DNA of 64,000 nt from Ziziphus jujuba (Eukaryota > Streptophyta > Magnoliopsida > Rosales > Rhamnaceae). The number at the start of each line of letters is the position of its first letter. The first letter of the stretch is position 1. A model generated the notes under the pieces. That model was not told the origin of the DNA, searched no databases, and worked only from the letters and a program-made list of their open reading frames with translations. Shown one piece after another: positions 34,648 through 48,800 of the stretch. The position numbers were made by a program, and so were the translations under genes. Location of the stretch: the NCBI RefSeq assembly GCF_031755915.1, contig NC_083384.1, positions 23,081,001-23,145,000 of the forward strand, given 5' to 3'.

Positions 34648-36554
34648 TAATCCCACTGCTAATTGTCTGGCATTATCTGCACGCGGAAAATGATTGTGTG
34701 TTTCCTGTCATTGAATAGAAAAGAAAAGTGTTTTAAATACTATTTTAGCGATTTGGATTAGTTCAACTAATTTATTTCAAAAAATATAAAGGGTTAGATC
34801 GTTATTACATTAGTACTGTTTGGCCCTAGCTAACCGTAACTCTCCAAAATCCTTCCATCTTTTTGGGATTATAAGAGATGGAAAGTGGATCCACTGTTTT
34901 TTTCTCCATCTCTATTCGCTACCTTCTACTAAACAAGGGATGAAACTTCCGTCGTTACTCTTCTATATATCCATTTTCCTTTCACCAAACAAAGTCCTTA
35001 TGCTAAAAGCCGCTTGGTTAGGGTTAATACCACAACTAATCTGCTTGTAATAATTTTCAATTTATTTTGGAAGACATGTTTATGTTGTCCAAGTTATTCA
35101 ACAGTATTTTTTTTTTATTTGATTTTGCGTATTAATCTTTTAATTGTTTGTTTGACTTTTTTTTTTTTCCATTTTAATGTCTATTTAGCATGTCCGAGAA
35201 TAAGTTTATATTCAAGATCAATTTCAAGATTTATATATGTTATTTTATGGAGTATTCCTTGGTTTAATTTATAATTGAAGTTTTTAAGTTTCAATAGAGA
35301 CAATTACTATTTTGTCCAGTAGAAAGATAGAATTAAAATCTTCTACTCCAATATCAATAAAATAAAATAAAATAAAACAAAGTCCTTAAAAGACGGCCCC
35401 TTTTTTTTATTTTTTTTATTTCCGTGGACACACTTTAAAGGATGGCTTTGAATCTGATTTTTCTTGTTTAATTGCTTTTTAATTACACTTGATGAACTTC
35501 GTCATAGTATAATTATGTATAACCCTCAAAACGTTGACACGCTTGTGAATTATTCAAAATTATGAATGTTCCAGGTCATTGCTCACAATGGATATCTTCT
35601 GATCCCACAACCTTTTGGAAAATTATTCCTCCGTTCATCCAATTAATTTTATACAAGTGGATGGACCAATCTGAAAGATTCCTACCTAATGAAGGCATAT
35701 GCATCCATAAAAACAAAAGGTAATTAATAAAACAACTCCAAAATAATCACGTGAAAAAGAATTAATTCAACTTAAGAAACAGAATTTTGACTACCTATGG
35801 TTTCTGTTAATGAACTGAATTAATTTGATGGAATTAATTGTAAAAATATATTATATATTCTAGATTTCTGCAGAATCAAACCAATCCGATATATTCCAAG
35901 CCATGAAAGTTATTTGGCTCGAGAAAATGATGTTTTGCCTAATAGAGCCAAATTTTTTGGAGTAAATTTTTGTGATAAGATAACCAAAAAAAAGAAAAAA
36001 CAATTATTCTAATGGCTTAAGTGTTAATTTAAATCGTATGTACAAATCAAACCAAATTTATTAATCCTCACACACCGTCCATCAAAATTGACATGAAAAA
36101 TTTCTAATATAATAAAAAAACCACCAACTTTTTAATTATATATATGGCAAAAAAAACATATACACATTATACAAATTTGTTATCTAGGATTAAATTTATA
36201 ATGGATTGTTACATCTCTCACTAGGTTAAATTTTTATTCTTAAATTATTAGTTGAGGTATGTTTCATGCCACGTTCCACTTAACCATGTTGCTATTACAA
36301 ACCAAGAGATGATTTCTAGAAACAACAGCTCTCTCAAGCCTCATTTTGGAAGTACTGAATTAATGAAATTTTAAAATTTTTCAATATTTGAATGTTTTTT
36401 GAAGGTGAAAGTTGTGGGACTTATAGGAAATTAATTTTCACAACCTAAAAAAATAGATCGAAATATGGTTTATTCTAAAAATGTATAATTCTAAAATTTT
36501 CTGAAAACTAATTTTATAAATATTATTAAAGACAATTCTATTATTATTTTTAAA

Positions 36555-36591
<37 letters not shown>

Positions 36592-39500
36592 TTTAATTCC
36601 TTGTAAATTATAATATGTTAATACTAACCAAAACACCATCAAAAATCCTTCTCATAAAATCAATTCCCACGCAACTAATTCGTACAAATCAGTTTTCTCA
36701 AAATTTAATCACTTTCCATCTCATATATAATTTGCAAATCCTTTCATATAAGACATATGGGTGACTTTCTTGCAGAAAATAATATATATATATATATATG
36801 GGTAACTCCGCACATAGGCAATAATGCTGCCGTGTTAAAACGAAAACACACCCTGGCAATTGAATCCCGACCTAAAAATAATTCTGACCCGAAAATGAAC
36901 ATGATATGTATGATGATGTATATTAATGTACAACAGTATGGAATTTGTGGTCAATAATTCCATCATCTACAGAAACTGAGCCACGTCATCAAAATGATTC
37001 GAAAGATATACTTTTGAAAATTCAGGGCCAGAGTGATTGATCAACATTTTCTAAGAAAGGACACGTGTTATGGACACGTGGCATGTCTCCTTCTATGGTC
37101 GTTGTGAAGGTTAAAGAAAATGAGAAAAAAAGACCTATAATGGCACAGAATTATATACGTAACCAAGCAATAATGATAGTTATTAAAATGATTCAATTAT
37201 ATTTTTCCTGCAAACAAATGATTTAATTATATTCTGAATGGTCTTATCAGATCTACCAGTTTATTAATCATGATGGTAGGTTGAGTGTCATGCTCATTTT
37301 TCATTGTCAAAAAAAAAAAAAAAATGCCATGCTCATTTTTCTTGGATTAAATTCCATCCACAAGAAAGGGGGGAAAAAAAAAATTATGAATTGCATGTGG
37401 ATACTGCAAGACCACAATGGGATGGGCATGTGGAAATATGCAGAATCAACAGGGCAAATCATGATCTACATAGAATTGAGAAAATCAAACAAAAGCATAA
37501 ATGACCTGGTTTAGGTTGTTTCATTGTTTTGATTAGTTTTGTTTTTTATCAATAATGCATGGAGGAAGGAAAGTTGGAGGGGACAAAAAGTTCAGAGGCT
37601 TTGAATTTGGCTACAAATGATAAAAAAAGAATCAAAAAAAAAAAAAAAAAAAACTCTAAAAAGCTGAGTCCTCATTTACATGTGGCTAAGAATTAACACC
37701 CATATATGTAATAAAATACTGGATGGATATGAAAGCCACGCCAGCATGTTTCAGCATTTTAGCCATTTGTTTATTTATTTAAATAATTTAATTCCGACCA
37801 ACAAACACCAATAGCAACCATTCAAAACATGAGTCATCATTAATCAAATTTATTCACTGGTCCTCGTTTAAGACAATGACCTTTCAAATTGGAGGTGCAA
37901 GAGCCTAGTCACCATTTTAATAAAAAAAAAATAATAAAAAATTAAAAAAAAAAAACACCTGATTACCTATGTATCAGCAAAAATAATCATGTGGTAAAAT
38001 TAGTATTTTATCGTCACCATCACTTGCAAGGTTCATTCTTTTTGTTATTATTATTATTTTTTTAACAAAATTTTTTTTTTTTTTCCTGTACCCATGCATT
38101 CTTAATTTTATCCGATTTCACATTTTGCCTCCTCTTAGATTGAATTGTCATTGTAACCTCTTAAATTATTTAAATAATGCTGATAAGGAAAATTATAAAA
38201 GGTTTATTTTATGCATTTCAAGAGCACAAATGCTTATTTTTCATATATTTATTTGTTTCTTCTTTTTGTTGAAAGACAAATTTACTAAAAGAAGTTGATA
38301 GAGGGACAATTAGATACCTCTAGCATTATTGATTAAAAAATCAGTATTAAAGTCTAGCTACAAGATAGAATTCACTTGTTTAAAATTCAAAATGTAAAAG
38401 CAAAGTGCATATTGATAAACAAGTTTACGACACTGGTATGAAAAATCTAAAAAGGGAAAAAAAAAATATTATTTACACATGATTATATTATAGTTTATTT
38501 TTTTAAAAGAAAAAGATTATATTATAGTTAAATTAAATACTATTGATTATAGGATGTAAATCTTCAATCTCCTTTTTTTCTTTCTTTCCTTGTCCATTAA
38601 TGATATGATATCACCTCATTTAAAATTATTAATAACTAAATAAAATAAATCTAAGGTTTGATTTGATATTTCTATAACTTTTAAAAGAATCAATTTGATT
38701 TGGTATTCCTATAACTTTTATAAGAATCAATTTTTTAAATGCTGAAAAATAATTGACTACTTGGTGAACAGGTGTTTCAAAATTATTGAAGATTTTAAAA
38801 TCAACGTTTAAACATTTGGTAAACAACAGTATTTAATTATTGTAGCCAAGGTTTTGAAAAAAAATTGTTAAAATTTTTTTTTTTTCAACAAGTATAAAGA
38901 AAATTTAGATCTCAAATAAATACGGATAAAATTTTTATAATATTCATGAAAATTTTTTATATTTCTCCATAATTTTTATGAAAATTTCCATCAAAATATG
39001 CATATCAATTTCTTTATAATTTAATAATAAAAAATTCATAATTTATGTGAAAATTTTAAAAGTTTCCATGAAATTTTTATGATAACTTTGAAAATATCTA
39101 TTAAATTTAATTTTTAAAATTTTTATTAAAAATATAAATATTATTGATATTTAGTAATTTATTTATTCATTTATTTATTTTGCTTAGTTATTGATAGTTT
39201 ATTTGTTTTTACCTTTTAATTGCCTACAAAAATCAAGCAAATAAAAATAAAAAAAAATTCATATTAAACAAACAACGTTTAAAAATTTATCAAACAAGGT
39301 CTACCTATCTCATTTTTGGGGGAAAATTAACAATACAAGTAACAAGTCTATGTACCCATTATTATATTTTTTTTATAATAATAAATTTAATGTTTGCATA
39401 GATATTATAAAATAGATAAAAATTAGAACATATAAAAAAATTAAAATATATGAAGATAATATGTTCTATGTAAACTAAATCATCAAAGAATAACAATTGC

Positions 39501-40669
39501 GCATTCAGTCAACCAATATCTAATAAAGATTATCATTAAGGACAATCTTATTTAATAATAGATTTATATGGTTAGTATATTAACAATTGTACGTAAAATT
39601 ATAAAAAAGATAATTTTTTAATAATTAATTTGCATATTTACATATTTTAAAATGAAAATAAAAAAGAGAATAATAATTTTTAACCATCAAAAGTTCTATA
39701 TAATATTAAAATGGAATTTATGAAATATTATATGATTTTATAATAATTATTATATACATATATATATATATATCTTAATTAATAAATAAGTTTATCAAAT
39801 ATATTTTTTTTCATTTTTTTATTAACAATTATATATTTATGATCATTAGCACTTATTATAAATTGATTAATTTAAATAAGATATATATCCATTCAATATT
39901 TTTATAATCTTTATATCAATTTGATAATTAATTGATTGAATAGATTAATTCTAAAATTTTAATAAAAATTTTTATTTTTAAAATAAATTTTTATCAATTT
40001 TTATTATTTTATAAATTTTTATTGATATTTGATAATTTTCAACATTTTTATGGATATTTTCATATTTTAAACTTTCAAAATATCTGTTAATATCAATTTT
40101 TTCAACCTTAGTTATAATTATATAATGACTTAAAAAGAACCTTAGCTATAATTATATAATGACTAAAAAAGAAGTTCATTGTTATTATATCCATACTTTT
40201 TCTTCTTTTTTTTAATTACAAGGGGAGGGGGATTTTTAAACCTAGGTCAAGAATTGAATCTCAAATGTGAAAGGTGTATATTCAGTGGTATAACTATTGA
40301 GTCTATGAGTATTATATCCATACTATTATTATCATATAATATTGAAAAAGATTATTATTACTATATGCAAAATTATTAAATAATTAACGATAGTCAATGC
40401 GAGAAACTATAATCAAAATCTAAGAGCCACTCTTCAACTTCTCAAATCAACTTCTAGAGCATTTATTGGAGAATTAGATTTTTTTTTTTAATTTTATCTA
40501 ACAACTAAGTTAGCTTTTTATTGTTTCATTATGAATTTTGATGCTCCAAAAGCAAACTAAAATGGGGTCTAAGACTTAAGCTTAATTTCAGATTGACTCT
40601 GAAACTCCAAAGACGATTATCAAAAAATCTAAATAGTAAAATTTAAAAATTTTGATTTTATAAAAATAT
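34446..40669. other. AT-rich intergenic DNA with small tandem duplications
   Basis: No gene recognised on either strand. Small direct duplications include a 37-bp pair at 38657-38730 and a 34-bp pair at 40106-40173. There are numerous AT microsatellites and homopolymer runs. Short open frames here are explained by low complexity. Confidence 0.5.
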
Positions 40670-40925
40670 GGGTGTGTTTATAAATACTTTTGGAGCTCCA
40701 ATAAGTGTTTTTAAGGGGGGGAAAAAATATTAGTGATGATGTTTAGTAAAAATCTAAAAAGTTTTTTTTTTTTAGTAAAATATAACCACCAGAGTTGCTT
40801 CTAAGAGAAGCAAAATTAATGTTTTTCCCAATAAGTGATTCAGGATTTAAAAAATAAGCATTTATTTTTATTAACAAAAGTGCTACTTACATAAGTGCTC
40901 ATAAAAAAACATTTCCGAACATGCC
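40670..40925. mobile_element. Candidate MITE
   Basis: The left end GGGTGTGTTTATAAATACTT and the reverse complement of the right end, GGCATGTTCGGAAATGTTTT, are partly similar and both carry an inner 'aataagtg/gcacttatg' block. Length 256 bp and no coding capacity. No clean 3-bp or 8-bp target duplication is seen, so the boundaries are uncertain. Confidence 0.3.
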
Positions 40926-42819
40926 TTTTATATTTTATGGTATCTATTTTTGTGAAGCATCAAAAAACTAGCTTTTAAGATTTTAATTTTAGCTTATTAT
41001 CTATAATTAAGAATACCATTTAACCCTCATTAAAAAGTTAAGTAGCCTATTTATCATAAAACATCATATTGATTTTAAATCTGTTGATATTTTATTAAAC
41101 AACTGTATGGTCAACATTTTTTATTCTTTATTATTATTATTATTATTATTATTATTTTTTCATTTACTAGAGTTCTTTTTTATCAACATTATTATAGTTA
41201 TAAAAAAATAAAATAAAATAAAATTATCTTAAATATTTAGTAATATAAGTTGTACTAATAAAAATACAATAAAACAATTAAAGAGATAATAACAAATAAT
41301 TTAATTTTTAGTTTTTATGTACCGTAATAACAATTTTACATTATTATTTGCCAAATACTTAAATACTGCTTTTGAATCATACAATAATTATGAAATAATA
41401 ATTTATGAAACACTTAACCAATTATTTTGCAATAGATTATTTATGCAGCATAACTAAAATATGTTTTCTTAGAAGCTACAGCAATATCAATATAAGTGTG
41501 CATTTGGAGTTGCTTTTAAACCTTCACTTTTGGCTTATAAAAGAACTTTTTATTAAATGTAGTGTGTAGTAAATGTATAGATTTTAGTTCCTTTAATAAT
41601 TTATCCCCTCTGAAAGCTAGAATCTGACAAATAGTTGGGGATAACTTTTTAGATTCCCTTCCTAGTATAATGAAAATTTTAAAATTAAAATTACCATTAA
41701 ATTCTTCAGTTAATAGTAAAATTCTTGTTTATCCATTTATAAATAATAATATACGTATACACACACATAAAGAAATAATCATTCATATCTATTTAAGTCA
41801 TTGTAGATAATTAAAACAGTTAATTAGGCTTTTATACCAAATGTTCAAAGTCAAATTTTATAACTTTTAGTAATATTGAAATAACAGTTTATCAAAAACT
41901 AATCAGATTGTTCGAAAAAGCTGATTATTGCATTAGCAGAGTTTTTTGTCGATTCTTTTATAATCACAACGACCCTAAACTATCTCCTTCTGCATAATTT
42001 CATTAATTATGAGTTTAGTAATCTCTCCGTTAACTAATTATGAATTTAAGTAATACTTCTCATCTAGTAAATTATGTAACAATTATGTATATGGGATGAA
42101 TTCTATATACCAAAATATTTGATGAAATTTCATGACAAACACCCTAATATGCTTCTTTGCTTTAATTGTTTACAGCAATTTTTCTCATCCCGGTGTTTCT
42201 AATTTATGATTTTTAAAGTGTGGATACAAGTATCGTACCAACTAAGTTAACCACATTTGCTAAAATAATTTGTCAAATGTTATGAAATATACAAAAAAAA
42301 TTTCTGTATTTTTGACTAACACATCTTTTTTTTTTTTTTTTTTTTGCAACAAATAACTTTTACAAGTCAAAAATAATAATAATAATTTAGGTGCACAAAT
42401 ATAATTTTAAAAGTTGATTTAGTCAAAGAAAATAGTTTAAAAGTTGATTAATTTTTTTTTTTTTTTTCTTATATGGCAGTTGACATGGTATGTCCATTTT
42501 CAATTTCAATAACTCCCTTTTAGGGTCTTTACAATATCAAAACTCTATATAACGAGGTACTTATCAAGTCAATCTAATGTGTTTACTATTGTGATTTCCT
42601 TTATTAACTATTGAATCACTCAAATGGAGGAGATTTAAAAATTTAATTATGGTTCATTGAGACCCTAGATGATTTCCTTTTTTCTAACTAGGAATTTAAT
42701 ATGTTAATAAATTTATATTTGATCATTTATTGATTTTTAACTCTTAGTTTTTAAAGTGATCCAAGATCCTATAAAGAAAGACCTAATACTAAAACCATAT
42801 CAACCTGATATGTCTAACT

Positions 42820-42823
<4 letters not shown>

Positions 42824-42905
<82 letters not shown>
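42824..42905. repeat. CT dinucleotide microsatellite, ~41 units
   Basis: Perfect (CT)n over about 81 bp. The apparent Ser-Leu and Arg-Glu repeat proteins across it on the two strands are artefacts of the dinucleotide repeat. Confidence 0.97.
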
Positions 42906-42909
<4 letters not shown>

Positions 42910-42949
42910 CGCGTGCGCACTATATATCTGATAACACATGTCTCTTTTT

Positions 42950-43046
42950 CCAAATCTCATATGAGGTTTTTTGTAACACCTAGTTTTTATTGGTGAAATT
43001 CCAAATCTCATATGAGGTTTTTTGTAACACCTAGTTTTTATTGGTG
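42950..43046. repeat. Tandem duplication (51-bp period) at the edge of a Cassandra LTR
   Basis: A 46-bp segment (ccaaatctcatatgagg... to ..tttttattggtg) is repeated at 42950-42995 and 43001-43046 with a 5-bp spacer. It duplicates the terminal TGTAACACC of the adjacent Cassandra-like LTR. Confidence 0.9.
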
Positions 43047-43338
43047 GACTTATCACTCCCTATCGATAGTATTTCTGATTTAGCTATCACACTTAGTATG
43101 TGATTTTTTGTTTAGAGCTTTCAAGGAAGTCATTCATCTTTTAGACTATTTCCATCTGAGCACACTTAACTTCAGAATTTTTTTTTTTTTTATCCCTAAA
43201 GCTAATTGATTTAAAAAAACATTGGTATTATGAGAATGATAATAATTACATTTGAACCATCTCGCAATCCACATCTAGACAATGTGAAATTGCACGTCAG
43301 ATAGCATGCCGACACTCCACACCGCCCATACTAGTCAT
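43023..43338 (-). mobile_element. Cassandra-type TRIM LTR, copy 1 (5S-derived)
   Basis: It aligns along its length with the copies at 54431-54724 and 56815-57054. The segment 43120-43180 ('caaggaagtcattcat...gagcacacttaacttcagaattt') is recognisably the reverse complement of plant 5S rRNA (consensus GGAGGTCACCCATCCTAG...AAGCACGCTTAACTTCGGAGTTCT), the hallmark of Cassandra LTRs. It is heavily diverged, with no second LTR nearby. The 5S-like part would read on the - strand but is too decayed to be a working 5S gene. Confidence 0.7.
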
Positions 43339-45490
43339 CGCATCTTTGCTATATCAAAACTCTATAAAAATATATACAATTAGTCACGGGTGGAGCCAAG
43401 AATGTCTATTAGGAGGGCCACGTTATAACCAAAAAAATAAAAGTTTAAATACACAACATAACAGAATTTTATATGATTATTTAAACAAAAAAAAAATGCG
43501 GTATTTTTTTAGGACGTCATACTAATTGTATTTTTTGATGGATTATTAAAATAGAAATAACAATAATGTTAGAGATTTTTTTTATGTCATGTTAAAGAAT
43601 ATATTTACTTTAATTAAATGGAAAATATTCACAAATATCAAATATTAAAGTACAATAAGAAAGAAAGCACAGAAAATATAATCTACAAATAAATAAAAAA
43701 ATACCATCTGTTAATAAATAATTAGAAAATTAAAAACGTCAAATGAAATGCCATAAGTTCTAGTAAATACTAAACAAAATAAATATTAAGTATTTAATTT
43801 AAATGCATAATTATATTAATATATTAATTAAACTAATTAAGCTTATCATTTAGAAATATTTACAAAATAATAATAATAATAATAATAATAATGTAGATAG
43901 AAAAGATAAACATTTTAGTTAGGCAAAGCCAGTTACGCGGCTCCACCGAGGGGCAAATCTACCTAATTGGTTGATTAATTTTTTTTTTTTTCCTAATTGG
44001 TTGATTATCACTTAAATTTTAGGCATGTACATACTAATTTATGGTTTCCTATCTAGTATTCACATATTTTCTTGTTTTAATTAGTTTTTACTTTTTTGTT
44101 TAGTGATTTTGTCTATCCAACCGTAAATGCTCTATTAAACATTGCAAAAATACTTTTAGAATTCACATGTAAGCCTACAAATTTTTTCTGTAAGAAAAAC
44201 ATTTAAAAATATCTTTGACTATTTTTTTATGAATATCTTTCACCATTGAAACTAATTTTTTTACAACAAAAAAGAAAAAGGAATCAATTTTTATATAGTT
44301 TTCGAGTTTATTACATATAAAATATTTATCTTTTCAAATATTATTTATGTTATAACCATTTCATTATTTTATATTACTACACCTTAATAGTTGAATAAAA
44401 AATATAAATTACTAATTATGTACTTCTTCATGAAAAAGTAATCTTTGGTTTTATTATTGATAATTATAATTTAATTTATTAAAAAATTAATTATGCCACC
44501 TCTAATCAAATTTTCTAGATTCAGCACCGATTCCATCACTGCAATTAATCTTCTATTGCAATGTCCTAATTGAATAATAATCAGAACCTTTATCATTAGT
44601 CTCTGAATTGTTTTAATAAATGAGATTTAAAAATATTTTGATAGGCTAACGAGTTTAGTGAAGTACTAAATTCAAGAAGCAAGAAGGATAAAGTAAATCA
44701 TATATGAGTTCATTTAACATAAAAATATTCTTACATCTTAATTTAAGCAATCCAAAAATTAACAAGTGAGCTTTGAAATATTATATATATATATATATTA
44801 CAGAAATTTATTTTTATTATTTATAATAATTTTTCTTTTTCGATGTTTTAAATTTATTATTTTATAAATATAAATGTAAAAGGTATACCAATTAAAATAT
44901 TTTCACCTGAATTTTTTATTTTATTTTTTTAATATACAATGAGGATATAAAAGTATGAAATGATAAACTTGAAATTTCAAATACTTTTTTAGGGAAAAAA
45001 ATGAAAGCTTATCTTGAAAAAGAAACACAGCAGATCGTATGTACAATCATTAGAACAAGCCAGCATTTAACTGACCTAATCCTTAACCCCAATTTTTACA
45101 ATTTTCTTCCTAATTAGAGTTTATAGTATTTGAATACGTGGATCACAACCATCAATCCAATCATCACAATTAGAGAAACAAAAAACACCAAAGTTTATTT
45201 TTCCGATCACTCTCAAAAGGAGAAAAAAGTAACTTAAAAGTTAAGTGCCAAAAATAAACTAAATGTCTCAAAGTAAATTTTTTTTTTTTTTAGTCTCAAA
45301 GTAGTCGTTGGGCCACCAACCATTAATGTAACAAGCAGGTCTTGTACGACAGATCTTGTTGCCCCCCCAATAAAATTTCATGACAAATATTATTTTAATA
45401 AATTAGATGTCCAAGAAAAAATAATAATTTAAAAATAGTATTTTTAAATTAGCAAGGCCCCACACAAACACACCCTCGAAATGGATAATT
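43339..45490. other. AT-rich intergenic DNA upstream of the invertase gene
   Basis: No gene seen. Contains an AAT microsatellite near 43867-43891 and an AT run near 44784-44799. Confidence 0.5.
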
Positions 45491-45710
45491 CAGCCTATAA
45501 ATGAACAGTATTTAACAGTCGTCCAATGTCCAAAAATATTGTTAACCAAAAAACCGTTTATAAAAGCCAAAGCTCTCTCTTTTCCAATGCCTCAAATCCA
45601 TCAATACCAAATATTTCTGTTTCTAAGGCAAAACTCTCTCTTTCTCTCTCTCAAAGCCCACCATTGATGAAGATAGAAAAAACCTTCCATTTTAGCATCA
45701 TATATAGTTA

Positions 45711-45718
45711 TATATAAA
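45711..45718 (+). promoter_or_regulatory. Candidate TATA box of the invertase gene
   Basis: TATATAAA lies 143 bp before the invertase ATG, followed by a CT-rich stretch (45730-45760) typical of a plant 5' leader. A second candidate, TATAAAT near 45495, would place the small open frame at 45526 inside the leader. The sequence alone does not decide between them. Confidence 0.35.
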
Positions 45719-45860
45719 TTTTATATAAGTATCTTTCTATCTCTCTTCTTCTAATATCCTCCTTGATTACCGTTGAGGCTAATTAGGCTTCTATTTCTTC
45801 TTTCCCTTCTCCTTCTATTTCATCCAATTTGATTAATTTCATTGGTCCAAATTGACCATC

Positions 45861-48800
45861 ATGGTTGACTACCAGCCATTCCTTTCTGTCCATGTTCCCG
45901 ATGACTCCGTCGAAGTCGTTCAAAACTCCTACAGCTCTCCTATTGACGGAGATCGATCCCCGGTTATCCGCCGACGATCCGTGAAAGAGATTTTGATTGT
46001 CTTTTCTGGGTTGTTAATGGTTGCTCTGTTGGTGGCAATTATTGGCGGGAAGGAACCCAATTTTCATGCAGACACAAATGGATCATTGGCCTCATCGAGG
46101 CCAAGGCCGGAGATATTGCGGCCGGCCGTTTCACGCGGTGTATCGGAAGGAGTTTCGGAGAAGACGAACCGGTTAAACTCCGCCGGCGATAACGTGCAGG
46201 AATTTCCATGGAACAATAGCATGTTGTCATGGCAAAGAACTGCTTACCATTTCCAACCAGAAAACAATTGGATGAATGGTAATTTCATTTATTATTATTG
46301 TTATTATTTTTTCGAACTTTTTTTTGTTTATTTATTAAAGAAATTTCTTGGGGAGTTCACAAAAAAAAAAAATTGGACATATTGGCTAGAAGGACATGGT
46401 TTCCAATTTACAATAATGAAAACAACACGTTGATTGCAATTATTTTATTTATTTTGTGCTTTTATTTTTAGTTGTTTGGTCGTGTAAAGTGTTTGAACTT
46501 TTTCAAATTTGAAAACGTATCTAAAACCATTACGCATGCACCTCTATTATTATGTATTTTATTCTTTTTGTGGTCAACATCATCGACTACAAAAATTTTG
46601 GAACTGGGACAACGTCATTGACTACATTATTATATAAAGGATACAAAAGCAGCCATAAATTTTGGGTTATGTGGGTTTTGGCCTTTTTGGATACAGGCCA
46701 TTTATATTGTTTTATTTTATTTATTTATCTTTTTTTGTTTTGGCCTTTTGCAAATGAGGGAGGTCATAATTAATTGGAATCAATTTGATTTGTCTAAATT
46801 TCACTGTTCAAAGAATAATCTTCCTACTCTTTTTTTGGGCTTTTTTACTTTGTGCTATCTTTATGCTAATTATTTTCTTCTTTTGGCGACATGGATTCGG
46901 TGAACTTCTATTGGCTTGCTCCTGAAACTTTTGCCTGCTACTTCAGATCCTAATGGTAAAATTACTTTTTCTTTTAATACTTTCAATTTATGTTAATGAC
47001 GTAATTTGCTTCTTCTTTTTTTTTTTTTTTCCTTTTTTTATGGGGATCTTCTGTTTATATTTTGTATATATTTTTTTCTTCTTTAAAAGGCCTGAAAATA
47101 GACATATGATTTGGAAATTTTTTTTTTTAAAAGATTTGTAATATTAAAAACTGGACTTGTAGAGATCTGAGACAGAGAATCCGATTCAAATAATTAACGA
47201 CAACATTATAATATATACTTGACAACTATTTGATCAGAATCATGACAAGAAACATAACTGGCCTAAACTTTTGCCTCAAGTTGAGCAAATTATTCAATGA
47301 ATTAAATTTCCAATCACATGAAAATCAGAGACCAACAATAATCAAGGAAGATTCACATGCAAAAAATATTAAATAAATGAATAAAATAATAAGTCTCAAA
47401 TACTCTGACTCTGGCCATAATCATTTTTTGCTTCGCATGCACAAAATCTAAATAATAAATCTGACAGCTACTTTTCAATCATATTCTATAATTACATTAC
47501 AGGTCCATTGTTCTACAAAGGTTGGTACCATTTCTTCTACCAATTCAATCCAAACGGTGCTGTATGGGGGGACATAGTATGGGGCCATGCGGTGTCCACC
47601 GACTTGATCCACTGGATCCACCTCCCACTTGCCATGATCGCCGATCAATGGTACGACATCAACGGTGTCTGGTCCGGTTCTGCAACCATTGTTTCCGACG
47701 ACAAGGTTGTCATGCTTTACACCGGTTTAACCAACGAGTCGGTCCAAGTTCAAAACCTTGCATATCCAGCTGACCCATCTGATCCACTCCTGATCAAGTG
47801 GGTCAAATACTCCGGCAACCCGGTTCTTTTCCCTCCGTCGGGGATCGACAGCCAGGATTTCCGAGACCCCACAACGGCGTGGCTGACGTCGGAGAAGAAA
47901 TGGCGTATTATCATAGGTTCCAAGGTTAACGAGACTGGTATTTCCTTTGTGTATGATACAGAGGACTTCAAAACCTACAAACCTTTGAAAGGAGTTCTTC
48001 ATGGAGTCCCAGGTACCGGAATGTGGGAGTGTGTTGATTTCTTCCCTGTGTCTTTGATTGAGAATGTCGGTTTGGACACGTCGGAGAATGGACTGGGATT
48101 GAAGCATGTGGTGAAGGCTAGCCTTGATGAGGATAGACATGATTACTATGCTTTTGGCACTTATGATGAGAGAAGTGGTAAATGGGTTCCTGATCATCCT
48201 GAGATTGATGTTGGGATTGGACTTAGGTATGATTATGGGATTTTCTATGCTTCCAAGACTTTCTATGATCAAGCTAAGAAGAGGAGAGTTTTGTGGGGTT
48301 GGATTAGTGAATCCGACAGTGAATCTGCTGATATGAAGAAAGGATGGGCTTCTCTTCAGGTATAATAAGATTAATTAAAAGGTCTTTTTAAATTTGAGAA
48401 ATTTTCTTATCCACAATCCTGGTAACAAAATTGACCTATTAAAGTAATAGTGGTTTAGTATCTGTAATAAGTTGATTCGGGGTTTTGGATAAAAGTCTCA
48501 CTAATTCAAAATTATACAATAGGAGTACTAATTAATTCTCTTCCGTTGATGAATTGCAGAGCATTCCAAGGACACTTTTATTCGATAACAAAACCGGCAC
48601 TCATCTACTCCAATGGCCAGTGGAAGAGACTGAAAGTTTGAGATTGAGCAGTAAGGAATTTGACAAAGTATTGGTTAAGCCAGGGTCAGTGGTGCCACTT
48701 GATGTTGGCACAGCCACACAGGTGTGTTTTTTATTATTTATTTATTTTTTTTTATTTTCTTGTTTTCAACTTTATGTGTAATTTTTAGCACAGAAAATTA

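Noticed and set aside
42756..43056. Long Ser-Leu and Arg-Glu repeat proteins on the two strands
   Set aside because: They are translations of the CT dinucleotide microsatellite; no codon bias, start context or conserved flank.
43386..43959. Inverted GGTGGAGCC / GGCTCCACC pair suggesting a DNA transposon
   Set aside because: Only about ten bases match, no target duplication is visible and the interior gives no support.
45526..45717. 63-aa open frame upstream of the invertase
   Set aside because: Probably upstream of the transcription start if the TATA at 45711 is used; Ser/Leu-rich by CT-rich DNA.
47727..48272. 181-aa open frame on the - strand inside invertase exon 3
   Set aside because: Antisense to the GH32 catalytic domain; composition follows the coding strand.
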